From Euzebya pacifica (GTDB lineage Bacteria; Actinomycetota; Nitriliruptoria; Euzebyales; Euzebyaceae): a DNA stretch of 64,000 nucleotides. The notes under the pieces are model-generated. The model ran no database searches, had not been told where the DNA came from, and worked only from the letters and a program-made list of their open reading frames with translations. The position numbers were made by a program, and so were the translations under genes. Shown here piece by piece: positions 54,048 to 63,078 of the stretch (the first letter of the stretch is position 1; the number at the start of each line of letters is the position of its first letter). The DNA lies in the NCBI RefSeq assembly GCF_003344865.1, contig NZ_CP031165.1, positions 1,741,910 through 1,805,909 on the forward strand, written 5' to 3'.

Positions 54048-54925
54048 CGTCCCATCCCCTCCACGACCGCCTCGGCCGGGGTCAGCAGGTAGGTCCCGTC
54101 GCGCCGCATGCCCGTGGCCCGGTGCCCGCAGGCCATGGCCTGCCCCATCGTCTCGCGCACCGCGGTCCGCCAGCGCCGCGCCAGGTCGGGGTCGCGTCGT
54201 CGGGTCGCCTCGATGTCGGGCGGCACCCGCACCTCCAGCAGCACCGATGCGGCGTCGACCCGCACCGGCGACAGGACCGGCTCGCCGGCCGTGCCGACGT
54301 CGAGCAGCCGGACGGCCGCCAGGTCGGCGGCAGCCGACCCGTCCGCGCCCAGGGGTCCTGCCTGCCCGGCGCTGTTTCCCGCGCCCGACGGCCACCAGGC
54401 CAGCAGGCGGTCGGACTCGTCACCGGCGTTGATCGCGTCGTCCATCGCGCCGTAGTGGTTGACCAGGTACTGCCGACCCGTCGCGCCGAGCTTGCCGAGG
54501 TTGAACCAGGCGTTGCGGGCGACGAGGGGATCGAAGGTCCACGTCACGGCCACGATCCCGCGGGCGGCACACCACTCGCGCTGGTGCACCTTCAGGGCCA
54601 GCCCCACGCCCTTGGACCGCACGTCGGTGCAGGTGATGTGGCTGTGCAGGGTGGGTTGGCGCTGCCCGTCCACCTCGTGGCTGCCGAGGAACGCCACGGT
54701 GGTGCCGACGAGCTCGCCCGACGCCGGGTCCAGCGCGCCGACCGCGTACCCGCCCGCCTGCTCGACCGCACGGATCAGGTTGGTGCGCATCAGGTCCGTC
54801 GTCGCCCAGACCCGGTCGATCAGGTCGGCTGCCGCACCGACCAGCGCCATGTCGTCGAGCGGCACGATGCGGACACCGGCGGTCTCGGCCGCGTCCGCGG
54901 GGGAGGGAAGGGTTGGCTTGGACAT
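54044..54925 (-). CDS. GNAT-superfamily protein, COG3375-like
   Basis: A 293-residue predicted acetyltransferase. The GNAT core covers about residues 20-180: GELVGTTVAFLG, then HSHITCTDVRSKGVGLALK (acetyl-CoA-binding segment) and VTWTFDPLVARNAWFNLGKL. The C-terminal 100 residues form a second part containing EVRVPPDIEATRR. I recall COG3375 proteins being encoded next to enolase-superfamily racemases, as here, where the genes overlap. An acylated amino acid pathway is a reasonable guess. I chose ATG 54925; ATG 54937 sits too close to its upstream AGG. It is divergent from glnS, with about 75 bases between. Confidence 0.75.
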   Translation of the reverse strand: MSKPTLPSPADAAETAGVRIVPLDDMALVGAAADLIDRVWATTDLMRTNLIRAVEQAGGYAVGALDPASGELVGTTVAFLGSHEVDGQRQPTLHSHITCTDVRSKGVGLALKVHQREWCAARGIVAVTWTFDPLVARNAWFNLGKLGATGRQYLVNHYGAMDDAINAGDESDRLLAWWPSGAGNSAGQAGPLGADGSAAADLAAVRLLDVGTAGEPVLSPVRVDAASVLLEVRVPPDIEATRRRDPDLARRWRTAVRETMGQAMACGHRATGMRRDGTYLLTPAEAVVEGMGR

Positions 54926-55000
54926 CACGGCGAACATCCTCGCCGATCAGGCACCGATCAGCACGTGACCAAGCGGCGTGGACCGCTACCTTCTTGTGCC

Positions 55001-56686
55001 ATGACCGCTGCTCCGGACGACGCCACGACCACCGCTTCCGACTTCATCCGCGAGAGGATCCAGGCCGACCAGCAGGCCGGGCTCCACGACGGTCGCGTCC
55101 AGACGCGGTTCCCCCCGGAGCCCAACGGCTACCTCCACATCGGCCACTCCAAGTCCATCCAGCTCAACTTCGGGCTGGCGGAGGAGTTCGGCGGCGCCTG
55201 CAACCTGCGGTTCGACGACACCAACCCCGAGGCCGAGGATCCCGAGTACGTCGACGCCATCCAGGACGACATCGCGTGGCTCGGGTTCGAGCCGGCCCGC
55301 GTCGTCTACGCCTCGGACTACTTCGAGCAGCTGTACGCCTGGGCGGAGGAGCTGGTCACCAAGGGCCTGGCCTACGTCGACGACCAGGACGCCGAGACGA
55401 TCTCCGAGCAGCGCGGCGGCTTCGGCCAGCCGGGCGTCGAGTCCCCCTACCGCGACCGCAGCCCCGAGGAGAACCTCGACCTGCTGCGTCGCATGCGGGC
55501 CGGCGAGTTCGACGACGGGACGAAGGTGCTGCGCGCCCGCATCGACATGCAGCACAACGTCATGTCGATGCGCGACCCCGTGCTGTACCGCATCCGCCGG
55601 ATCGAGCACCACCGCACCGGCAACGACTGGGTGATCTACCCCACCTACGACTGGGCCCACGGGCAGTCCGACGCCATCGAGGGCGTCACCCACTCGTTGT
55701 GCACCCTGGAGTTCACCGACCACCGTCCGCTGTACGACTGGTGCCTGGAGCACCTCGAGCTGCCCCACGGCAAGCCCGAGCAGACCGAGTTCGCCCGGCT
55801 CGCCCTGACCCACACGGTCATGTCCAAGCGGATCCTCCGTCGGCTGGTCGAGGAGGGCACCGTCGACGGCTGGGACGACGCCCGCATGCCCACCCTTCGG
55901 GGCATGCGCACCCGCGGCTATCCCGCCGAGGCCATCCGCGAGTTCGTCGACCACATCGGCGTCGCCAAGACCAACAGCGTCCACGACATCGAGCTGCTGG
56001 AGTTCTTCGTCCGGCGTCACCACAACACCCACGCGCTGCGTCGCATGGGCGTGCTCGAACCGCTCAAGGTCGTCATCACCAACTGGCCCGAGGGTCACGT
56101 CGAGCACCTCGAGGCGATCAACAACCCCGAGGACGAGGCCGCCGGTACCCGTGCGGTCCCGTTCTCCGGTGAGCTGTGGATCGAGCAGGACGACTTCATG
56201 CTCGACCCGCCGAAGAAGTACTACCGGCTGACCCCGGGACGCGAGGTCCGGCTGCGAGGTGGCTACTTCATCACCGCCACCGAGGCGATCACCGACGACG
56301 ACGGCAAGGTCGTTGAGGTCCGCTGCACCTACGACCCCGAGACCAAGGGCGGCCAGGCCCCCGACGGCCGCAAGGTCAAGTCGACCATCCACTGGGTGTC
56401 CGCCCAGCACGCGGTCGACGCGACGGTCCACCTCTACGAGCGGCTGTTCACCGATCCGCACCCCGGCAAGGGCGACAGCGACCCGATGGAGTCCCTCGAC
56501 CCGGAATCCCGCCGCACCGTCACCGCCAAGGTCGAACCGGCCATCGCCGACACCCCGGCCGGCGAGGTCATCCAGTTCGAGCGGCTCGGCTACTTCGCCG
56601 CCGACCCCAGCCAGCCGACGACGTTCCACCGCACCGTCGGCCTGCGCGACGAGTGGAGCAACATCCAGAAGCGCCGCAACAAGTGA
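55001..56686 (+). CDS. glnS: Glutaminyl-tRNA synthetase
   Basis: Charges tRNA-Gln directly with glutamine. The 561-residue class I enzyme has HIGH at 46-49 (PPEPNGYLHIGHSK) and the KMSKS equivalent VMSKR at 273-277. The GlnRS-type signature FDDTNPEAED is present and two C-terminal beta-barrel anticodon-binding domains follow. The PPEPNG start separates GlnRS from bacterial GluRS. Length matches bacterial GlnRS without an appended domain. Most actinobacteria use the GatCAB amidotransferase route instead, so a GlnRS here is notable and may reflect ancient transfer. ATG 55001 is the clear start. Confidence 0.95.
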   Translation: MTAAPDDATTTASDFIRERIQADQQAGLHDGRVQTRFPPEPNGYLHIGHSKSIQLNFGLAEEFGGACNLRFDDTNPEAEDPEYVDAIQDDIAWLGFEPARVVYASDYFEQLYAWAEELVTKGLAYVDDQDAETISEQRGGFGQPGVESPYRDRSPEENLDLLRRMRAGEFDDGTKVLRARIDMQHNVMSMRDPVLYRIRRIEHHRTGNDWVIYPTYDWAHGQSDAIEGVTHSLCTLEFTDHRPLYDWCLEHLELPHGKPEQTEFARLALTHTVMSKRILRRLVEEGTVDGWDDARMPTLRGMRTRGYPAEAIREFVDHIGVAKTNSVHDIELLEFFVRRHHNTHALRRMGVLEPLKVVITNWPEGHVEHLEAINNPEDEAAGTRAVPFSGELWIEQDDFMLDPPKKYYRLTPGREVRLRGGYFITATEAITDDDGKVVEVRCTYDPETKGGQAPDGRKVKSTIHWVSAQHAVDATVHLYERLFTDPHPGKGDSDPMESLDPESRRTVTAKVEPAIADTPAGEVIQFERLGYFAADPSQPTTFHRTVGLRDEWSNIQKRRNK

Positions 56687-56712
56687 CCTCGTGGGCGGCC
56701 GGCTCACCTCCC

Positions 56713-56731
56713 CGCGGTCACCGTGACCGCG
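56713..56731. repeat. 19-bp palindrome after glnS
   Basis: CGCGGTCAC and its exact complement GTGACCGCG flank a single central base, 27 bases after the glnS stop. The loop is too tight for all pairs to form, so it may be a terminator with an 8-bp stem or a protein-binding site. Confidence 0.45.
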
Positions 56732-56772
56732 TAGGCACCTCGTCGTCACGTTGACGTCGAAGTCGGGGTGAT

Positions 56773-56815
56773 CGGTCAAGTTGACGGCAGCTGAGCACCG
56801 GCGCAAACTTGACCG
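56773..56815. promoter_or_regulatory. Promoter with embedded 10-bp inverted repeat; likely leaderless start
   Basis: CGGTCAAGTT (56773-56782) and its exact complement AACTTGACCG (56806-56815) are 23 bases apart, ending 1 base before the ATG at 56817. Within the span, TTGACG (56781-56786) and CAAACT (56804-56809) have 17-base spacing like -35 and -10 elements, which would put transcription start at or near the ATG. The two repeat arms overlap both elements, a layout suited to repression. Confidence 0.5.
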
Positions 56816-56816
56816 C

Positions 56817-58040
56817 ATGCGGTCCCCGTCCAACAACCCCTTCCTGCCGGGGTCCGACCGCGTGCCCGAGATCTGGGCAGGACGGTCCCCCGAGATCGCG
56901 GACTTCAGGGACGTCCTGCGCCCCCGACGCGTCAATGGCCTCTACGAACGTGGCCGCGCCGTGCTCGGGGAGTTCGGCATCGGCAAGAGCGCGCTGATCA
57001 ACCGCATCGCCGCAGACGCTGCGGACCTCGGGGACTGGGTCCCGTCCAGGGTGCGCGTCGCCGTCGACGCCGACGTGTTCGACCTGGTGGCCCGCTCCCT
57101 GCAAGGCTTCCTGGAGACCCGTCGGACCGATGCCAGGGTGGCCCGGTCCACCGATGGCATGCTCCGCAGGATCGAGGAGATCAGGCTGCCGGTCGGGGGC
57201 GTCCGCATCCGCGCCGATCAGCCCACCCCCAACGCCTACCGGGCCCTGTTCGACGTCATCGTCGAGCTCGCGAGCCTGGCAGGGGAGGAGGGTCGGCTGC
57301 TGCTGATCCGCGTCGACGAGATCCAGAACATCGCCCGACCGGGCCCGTTGTCGCAGCTGCTGACCGTGTTCGGCGATGCGTTGGAGGCGACCCGCCATCG
57401 TCGCGATGTGGCAGGAATCGACCGCGAGGACGCGCTGCCGCTGGCGGTGTACCTGTCCGGCCTTCCCGACTTCCACCGGCACGCGGCAGAGGCCGGCGCC
57501 ACGTTCTCGCGGCGGTTCCGCACCGCGGAGCTGGACCCGCTGAGTCCCATGGACCTTCGCGAGGCGCTGTCGCCCTTCACCGGCGAAGGATGGCGAGTCC
57601 TGACCGACGACGGCACGGCCCGGGTCGTGATGGAGGGGCATGCAGTCGACGACCTCATCGCTCGTTCTCTGGGCGACCCGTTCTTGTTCCAGCTCGCCGG
57701 CGAGGGTGCGTGGAACGCTGGCACGGGCGAGGTGATCACCCGTGAGGAAAGTGATCGAGGATGGCACAGCGTCCGCCGCGAGGTGGAGCGATACGTCCGC
57801 AGCCGCCTCGATGGACTCACCGACCTGCAGATGTCGGTGCTGACTGCGGCTGCTGGTCTGGACGAGAATCACCGGACCGGCGCCGCGGTGGCCGCTGCGG
57901 TGGGGCGCTCCAGCTCTGCCCAGATCGCCTCGACGACGCGCTCCCTGGACGTGGAGCACCACCTGATCCGGCGGCAGGCGGGACGGATCGCGTTCCGTTC
58001 GCCGGCGGTCGAGGCACACCTGGCCGGGGGATGGCCCTGA
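56817..58040 (+). CDS. AAA-type ATPase with C-terminal winged helix
   Basis: A 407-residue P-loop ATPase. Walker A is LGEFGIGKSALIN (about residues 50-60) and Walker B is LLLIRVDEIQNI. A sensor-like region (LPDFHRHAAEAGATFSRRF) follows, and the last 80 residues look like a winged-helix DNA-binding domain (DGLTDLQMSVLTAAAGL to the end). The order resembles ORC1/Cdc6-like and STAND ATPases found as single genes in actinobacteria; function is unknown. ATG 56817 appears leaderless, with -10-like CAAACT 7 bases upstream. The inverted repeat around the promoter may be its own operator. Confidence 0.75.
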   Translation: MRSPSNNPFLPGSDRVPEIWAGRSPEIADFRDVLRPRRVNGLYERGRAVLGEFGIGKSALINRIAADAADLGDWVPSRVRVAVDADVFDLVARSLQGFLETRRTDARVARSTDGMLRRIEEIRLPVGGVRIRADQPTPNAYRALFDVIVELASLAGEEGRLLLIRVDEIQNIARPGPLSQLLTVFGDALEATRHRRDVAGIDREDALPLAVYLSGLPDFHRHAAEAGATFSRRFRTAELDPLSPMDLREALSPFTGEGWRVLTDDGTARVVMEGHAVDDLIARSLGDPFLFQLAGEGAWNAGTGEVITREESDRGWHSVRREVERYVRSRLDGLTDLQMSVLTAAAGLDENHRTGAAVAAAVGRSSSAQIASTTRSLDVEHHLIRRQAGRIAFRSPAVEAHLAGGWP

Positions 58041-58083
58041 TTCACACCGGCGGCCCGTAGTCGCTGTCGGGCAGGATGGCGGC

Positions 58084-58518
58084 ATGACCGACGAGTCCCT
58101 CCGCTCCGTGACCCTCTCCCGCACCGACACCGGCCGCTACGTCGCGACCAACGCCCGTGGCCTGACCATGGAGCTCGGCAGCGGGCACGACGACCTGTGG
58201 AGCCCCGTCGAGCTGCTGCTCGCGGCGATCGCGGGATGTTCGGCCGTCGACGTCGACGTCGTGACCGGCCGCCGCACCCCGCCGGAGACCTTCGAGGTCG
58301 TCGCCGAGGGCCACAAGCACCGTGACGAGGGTGGCAACGTCATGCGCGACCTCTCCCTCGTGTTCAACGTCACCTTCCCCGAGGGGGAGGAGGGGGACGC
58401 CGCCCGGGCGATCCTGCCCCGCGCCGTAGCCACCTCCCACGACCGCACCTGCACCGTCAGCCGCACCGTCGAGGCCGGCGTGCCCGTCGCCGTGTCGATC
58501 GACGAGACCGCCAGCTGA
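58084..58518 (+). CDS. OsmC-family protein
   Basis: A 144-residue protein of the OsmC/Ohr fold. The two conserved cysteines are in AAIAGCSAVDVD (about residue 54) and DRTCTVSRTV (about residue 123), the positions of the redox pair in this family. Family members reduce organic hydroperoxides; this one is closer to the OsmC/YhfA type by its short N-terminus and LWSPVELLLAAIAGC segment, whose peroxidase activity is less certain. It lies 43 bases after the AAA ATPase gene, and converges on the next gene with 9 bases between. Confidence 0.88.
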   Translation: MTDESLRSVTLSRTDTGRYVATNARGLTMELGSGHDDLWSPVELLLAAIAGCSAVDVDVVTGRRTPPETFEVVAEGHKHRDEGGNVMRDLSLVFNVTFPEGEEGDAARAILPRAVATSHDRTCTVSRTVEAGVPVAVSIDETAS

Positions 58519-58527
58519 CCCGGATGC

Positions 58528-59544
58528 CTACTGGCGAAGCAGGACCTCGGCGCGCAGGAAGTCGACGGGGTCCGGGCCGTCCGGGGCACGCAGCCGGGCG
58601 GTGACCGTCGACGTCCCGGCCGGCAGGCGGACCGCGCAGTCGGTCAGCCGGCCGTACCAGGCGATGGTCGAGCTCGATCCCCCGGAGACGGTCTGCTGGT
58701 CGACGAAGAACGCCACGTCGGTGGGATCGCACGACACGGACACGTCGCCCTCCAGCAGCAGCGCGTACTCGCCGGCCAGCTGCTCGAGGAAGAACCGTTC
58801 GGGATTGACGGCCCGGTCCAGGCGGATCGTCCCGCGCAGCCACACCGTCGCCGTGGTCGCCTCCGCCGGGGTGACGGTCGTGGTCGACGGGCCAGCGAGG
58901 ACGTCCAGCTCGGCGAGCAGGCCGGGCAGGGCAGGACCCGCCAGCCGCCAGCCGGCCCAGCCGGCCACGGCCAGCACCAGCACGACCGAGAGCAGCATCC
59001 GGGCCACCGGCCGCGGCGCCACGGGAGGCGCGGGTTCGACCATCCCGATCCCCGTCGACTCCTCGAGGCGTTGTGCCGCGGCCCGTGCCGCCTCCGGGGT
59101 CAGCAGGCGGCCCAGCAGGTGCGCGGTGCCGTCGGCACCGACCGCCAGCAGGTCCGATCGGCTGCGCACGTCGGTGATCCGCCACCCAGCCACGCCGGCC
59201 AACGGCACGTCGGCACCAGCAGGTGCCATCGGCCCGGTGATCGCCCGGAGTCGGGTCTCGTCGACGGTGATGGTCGTGCGGTTGCGCAGGCTGCGCACCA
59301 CATCGACGTGCAGCGCGGCCGCGGGCAGCGCGACGAACATCCCGAGCGGCACGAGCAGCGCCCAGGACTCGGCGACGACCAGGGTATAGCGGACACCCAC
59401 GACGAGGAGCAGGTCCAGCGCGAGGAGGAGCAGGACGCGCGGGTACCAGAACCACTGCGACGGATGGAACCACCGGATCACGATGGCAAGCCGCCCGGCG
59501 TCGTGGCCGAACGAGACCTCCGGCGGTCCGGTCGATGTGGTCAC
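58528..59544 (-). CDS. Membrane protein with bacterial PH-like domain
   Basis: A 338-residue protein. Two close transmembrane helices (about residues 35-80) precede a PH-like region (about 82-165: TTITVDETRLRAITGPM, then PLAGVAGWRITDVRSRSDLL). A third transmembrane helix (about 180-200) is followed by an exported domain of about 130 residues, unrecognised, with two cysteines. The arrangement suggests a membrane-stress or envelope role, but that is a guess. GTG 59544 starts the frame. It is divergent from the kinase gene, which begins 144 bases away. Confidence 0.65.
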   Translation of the reverse strand: MTTSTGPPEVSFGHDAGRLAIVIRWFHPSQWFWYPRVLLLLALDLLLVVGVRYTLVVAESWALLVPLGMFVALPAAALHVDVVRSLRNRTTITVDETRLRAITGPMAPAGADVPLAGVAGWRITDVRSRSDLLAVGADGTAHLLGRLLTPEAARAAAQRLEESTGIGMVEPAPPVAPRPVARMLLSVVLVLAVAGWAGWRLAGPALPGLLAELDVLAGPSTTTVTPAEATTATVWLRGTIRLDRAVNPERFFLEQLAGEYALLLEGDVSVSCDPTDVAFFVDQQTVSGGSSSTIAWYGRLTDCAVRLPAGTSTVTARLRAPDGPDPVDFLRAEVLLRQ

Positions 59545-59688
59545 CGGCCGACCCTACCGGTCACCCTTCGGTGACGCTCGGCGCCCAGCCGCACGAGGAC
59601 CGACCGGTCCGTCCTAGACTCCCGATGAGGGACGAGACGGCGGTACGGAGTCAATCGTGGCATGGGTGGCATGGAGGGAGAACGCGGG

Positions 59689-61860
59689 GTGATCGACCTC
59701 GGAACCGACGAGTTCGCCGACGTGAGGGAGATCGGGCGGGGCGGCTACGGCATCGTCTACACCGCCCGACAGCCCGCGTTCGGACGGACCGTCGCGATCA
59801 AGGTCCTCACCCTGGCCGACGAGGGCACGCTGCGGCGCTTCGACCGCGAGCGCCAGGCGCTCGGCAAGGTCAGCAACCACCCGCACATCACGCCGGTGTT
59901 CGCCTCCGGGTTCACCGCCGACGGCAAGCCGTACCTGGCGATGGAGTTCATGCGCGGGGGTTCGCTGGCCGACCGCCTGACGCGCGAGGGCGCGCTGCCG
60001 TGGGAGGAGGTGCTGGACCTGGGCGTGAAGCTGTCGGGGGCGCTGGAGACCGCGCACCGGGCCGGCATCCTGCACCGCGATCTCAAGCCCGCCAACGTGC
60101 TGCTCTCCGATTTCGGTGAGCCCCGGCTCGCCGACTTCGGCATCGCCAGCATCGACGACGGCGAGCAGACCAAGACCGGCGTCATCACCGCGTCGATCGC
60201 CTACGCCGCCCCCGAGATCCTGGACGGCAAGCGGCCCGAGGTCCCCGCCGACATCTACGGCCTGAGCGCCACCCTGTTCACCCTGGTGGCGGGTACCCCG
60301 CCGTTCTTCGCCGAGGGCGATCAGTCGTTGCTGGCCATGGTGGTGCGGGTGGCGCGGGATCCGGTCCCGGACCTGCGGGCACGCGGTGTGCCCGATGCGA
60401 TGGCGCGGGTGCTGGAGACCGGCATGGCCAAGGATGCCAGGACCCGGTATCCATCCGCCGAGGCGTTCGGTGAGGCCCTCGCCCAGGCCCAGGCCGAGGT
60501 CGGACTGCGGCGCACGGCCCTGGTTCTGCCGCAGGGCGACCAGATGCCCACGTCGGCCGTGCAGGTCGGATCGGCGGCGAACCGCTGGCCCGAACCGACG
60601 CCGGCGGCACCGCCGCCCTCGGCGGCTCCGCCGGTCCCGCCGGCCGTCAGCGGGCCGGGTGCCAACCCGCCACCGTCGCCGTTCCCGGCGCCGGCGGGGC
60701 TCGCCCCCGAGGGCACCAGCGGTGGGTGGACCCCACCCCCCACGTCCCCGTCGTCCGCCCGTCGCGGGGTGCTGGTCGGGCTCGGCGTGCTGCTCCTCGT
60801 CGTGCTCGGTGCCGGCGGGTTCCTGCTGACGCGCGGCGGGGACGACGACGTGGCCGTCGGGACCAACGGCGACGACGCCGTCGTGGCCAGCGAACCGATC
60901 GCACCTGCAGAGGCCCCCGGGACCGACGACGCCGGGCCCACCCCCAAGCCGGGCGAGGAGACTCCCGACGAGGCCTCCGGGATCGTGGCGGGGGAGTGGC
61001 AGGAGGTCCGCCCGATGGCGTTGGCCCGGCAGCAGATCCCCTCGGTGGAGCTGCGCGGCACCACCTGGGTCACCGGCGGCCTGACCGAGGAGGGTGTCAC
61101 CGCCACCGTCGAGGGCTACGAGGCCGCCACCAACAGCTGGCGCAGCGCCCCCGACCTGCCCGTGCCGCTGCACCACCACATGGCTGCCGTGCACGACGGC
61201 GAGATCGTGGTCCTGGGTGGCTGGTCACCCGACGGAGCGCTGCTGTCGGCCATCACCCAGGACCGGGTCTTCGCCCTCCGTGGCGACGAGTGGGTCGAGC
61301 TGCCCCCGTTGCTGCAGCCTCGCGTGGCCGGAACCGCGCAGTCCGTCGGCGGCCTGCTGGTCGTCACCGGCGGCCAGGGCGTGGACGGCAACCTCGTCCT
61401 CACCACCGAGGTGTTCGACGGGACGGCCTGGACCGAGGTCGCACCGCTGCCCGTGCCACGTGAACACCTCGCCAGCGCCACCGACGGCACGTACATGTAC
61501 GTCGTCGGCGGCCGCGTGCTGTCCTCCGACGCCAACCTGCCCGACCTCGAACGCTACGACCCGGCCACCGACACGTGGGAGACCCTCGCACCCATGCCGA
61601 CCGCCCGCGGTGGGCTGGCTGCGGTGTACACCGAGGGCTGGCTGGTCGCCATCGGCGGGGAACGTCCGCTGGGGGTGTTCGACGACGTCGAGGCCTACGA
61701 CATCGCCAGCGGCGAGTGGCGCGAGCTGCCGCCGCTGCTCGTCGGCCGACACGGGCTGGGTGCCAGCGTCGCCAACAACCTGGTCGTGGTCGCCGGCGGG
61801 GCGCTGGAAGCCACCCACTCCGCCCCGACCGCGGTCACTGAGGTCGTCAGCACGGGCTGA
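59689..61860 (+). CDS. Ser/Thr protein kinase with extracellular Kelch propeller
   Basis: A 723-residue receptor kinase. The kinase domain (about 8-270) is complete: glycine loop IGRGGYGIVY, Lys38 in VAIK, catalytic loop HRDLKPAN with Asp131, DFG at Asp149 and an APE-like APEI. A Pro/Ala-rich juxtamembrane linker (about 295-355) leads to one transmembrane helix (about 361-382) and an acidic spacer. The outer part (about 435-723) contains six Kelch-type repeats with GG followed by W at intervals (VTGGLTEEG, VLGGWSPDG, VTGGQGVDG, VVGGRVLSS, IGGERP, VAGGALEA). The propeller probably binds a glycan or protein and regulates the kinase. GTG 59689 has AGGGAG 8 bases upstream; ATG 59662 is in frame without one. 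Confidence 0.9.
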   Translation: MIDLGTDEFADVREIGRGGYGIVYTARQPAFGRTVAIKVLTLADEGTLRRFDRERQALGKVSNHPHITPVFASGFTADGKPYLAMEFMRGGSLADRLTREGALPWEEVLDLGVKLSGALETAHRAGILHRDLKPANVLLSDFGEPRLADFGIASIDDGEQTKTGVITASIAYAAPEILDGKRPEVPADIYGLSATLFTLVAGTPPFFAEGDQSLLAMVVRVARDPVPDLRARGVPDAMARVLETGMAKDARTRYPSAEAFGEALAQAQAEVGLRRTALVLPQGDQMPTSAVQVGSAANRWPEPTPAAPPPSAAPPVPPAVSGPGANPPPSPFPAPAGLAPEGTSGGWTPPPTSPSSARRGVLVGLGVLLLVVLGAGGFLLTRGGDDDVAVGTNGDDAVVASEPIAPAEAPGTDDAGPTPKPGEETPDEASGIVAGEWQEVRPMALARQQIPSVELRGTTWVTGGLTEEGVTATVEGYEAATNSWRSAPDLPVPLHHHMAAVHDGEIVVLGGWSPDGALLSAITQDRVFALRGDEWVELPPLLQPRVAGTAQSVGGLLVVTGGQGVDGNLVLTTEVFDGTAWTEVAPLPVPREHLASATDGTYMYVVGGRVLSSDANLPDLERYDPATDTWETLAPMPTARGGLAAVYTEGWLVAIGGERPLGVFDDVEAYDIASGEWRELPPLLVGRHGLGASVANNLVVVAGGALEATHSAPTAVTEVVSTG

Positions 61861-61878
61861 CGACCGGTCGGGCAGGGC

Positions 61879-63042
61879 TCAGTACGACTTGGGCAGGCCC
61901 AGGGTGTGCTGGGCCACGAAGTTGATGATCATCTCGCGGCTGACCGGGATGACGGTGGCCACGCGGGCGGCCTTCCACATGTCCATCAGCCCGTACTCCT
62001 CGGTGACGCCGTTGCCCCCGTGGGTCTGGATGGCCCGGTCGACCGCCTCGACGGCGACGTCGCAGCACGCGAGCTTGGCCATGTTGCAGGCCTCGCCGGC
62101 CGCGCGGGCCCCTGCGTCGGTCAGCGCGCAGGCCTTCGCCAGCAGCAGGCTGGCCGCCTCGATGCGCACGGCGACCTCGGCCAGGGGGTGGGCAACGGCC
62201 TGGTGGGCTCCGATCGGTTCGCCCCACACCTCCCGCACCCGGGCGTACGCCACGGCCTTGTCCAACGCCAGACGGGCCAGGCCCAGTGATCCGGCGGCCG
62301 CCACGATGCGTTCGGGGTTCAGGCCGTCGAACAACGCGCCCAGCCCACCCTCGGGGCCGCCGACCAAGCGGTCGGCGCCGACGTGCACGTCGTCGAGGTA
62401 CAGCGACCACTGCTTGTCGGGCCAGCCGACGTCGGTGTTGACCTCGGTGCGGGTGAGCCCCTCGGCGTCGGGGTCGATCAGGAACAGCAGCGGCAGGCCG
62501 AGCGTGCCGTCGGGCAGCCGTCCACGGGCCACGAACAGGATGGCGTCGCACTCCTCCACGCCGGAGATGAACGTCTTGGTGCCGTTGACGACCCAGCCGT
62601 CACCGGCGGGGGCGGCATGGGAGGCGATCCGGTGGGTGTTAGACCCGGCGTCGGCCTCGGTCACGGCGAAGGCGAGCACGGTGGACCCGTCGGCCAGCCC
62701 GGGCAACCAGCGGTCCCGCTGCGCGTCGGTGCCGTGCCGGGCGAGGATCGTCCCGCCGATGGCCGGTGAGACCGCCAGCATCGGCAGGTTGCAGCCGGCG
62801 GCCGCCATCTCCTCCACGACCGCAGCCAGGCCGGTCATGCCCATGCCGCCACCACCGTGGGACTCGGGGATGTTGACGCCGAGGAACCCGGGGTCGGCCA
62901 GGGCGGCCCATGCCTCGGTGGCGTTGCGACCTTCGCGGCTGCACGTGCGGATGTAGTCGACGCCGAACGGTTCGGCGATGCGCCGGACCGTCTCGCGGAG
63001 CAGCTGCTCCTCCTCGTCGGGTACGAGCTGGATGGCGGTCAT
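61879..63042 (-). CDS. Acyl-CoA dehydrogenase
   Basis: A 387-residue FAD flavoprotein that oxidises acyl-CoA at the alpha-beta bond. The three-domain order is intact: N-terminal helices, a middle beta domain (AFAVTEADAGSNTHRIAS and GWVVNGTKTFISG signatures), and the C-terminal helices with IQTHGGNGVTEEYGLMDMW. The position of a catalytic Glu in this last segment (GVTEEYG) fits short-chain-like dehydrogenases. It is followed downstream by the kinase in convergent orientation, and lies 36 bases after the P450 gene in the same orientation. Co-transcription with the P450 suggests lipid or sterol-like catabolism, as in mycobacterial clusters; substrate unknown. Confidence 0.93.
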   Translation of the reverse strand: MTAIQLVPDEEEQLLRETVRRIAEPFGVDYIRTCSREGRNATEAWAALADPGFLGVNIPESHGGGGMGMTGLAAVVEEMAAAGCNLPMLAVSPAIGGTILARHGTDAQRDRWLPGLADGSTVLAFAVTEADAGSNTHRIASHAAPAGDGWVVNGTKTFISGVEECDAILFVARGRLPDGTLGLPLLFLIDPDAEGLTRTEVNTDVGWPDKQWSLYLDDVHVGADRLVGGPEGGLGALFDGLNPERIVAAAGSLGLARLALDKAVAYARVREVWGEPIGAHQAVAHPLAEVAVRIEAASLLLAKACALTDAGARAAGEACNMAKLACCDVAVEAVDRAIQTHGGNGVTEEYGLMDMWKAARVATVIPVSREMIINFVAQHTLGLPKSY

Positions 63043-63078
63043 GGGATGTGTCCTCGGGGTGGCCGGATGGGTCGGGGG

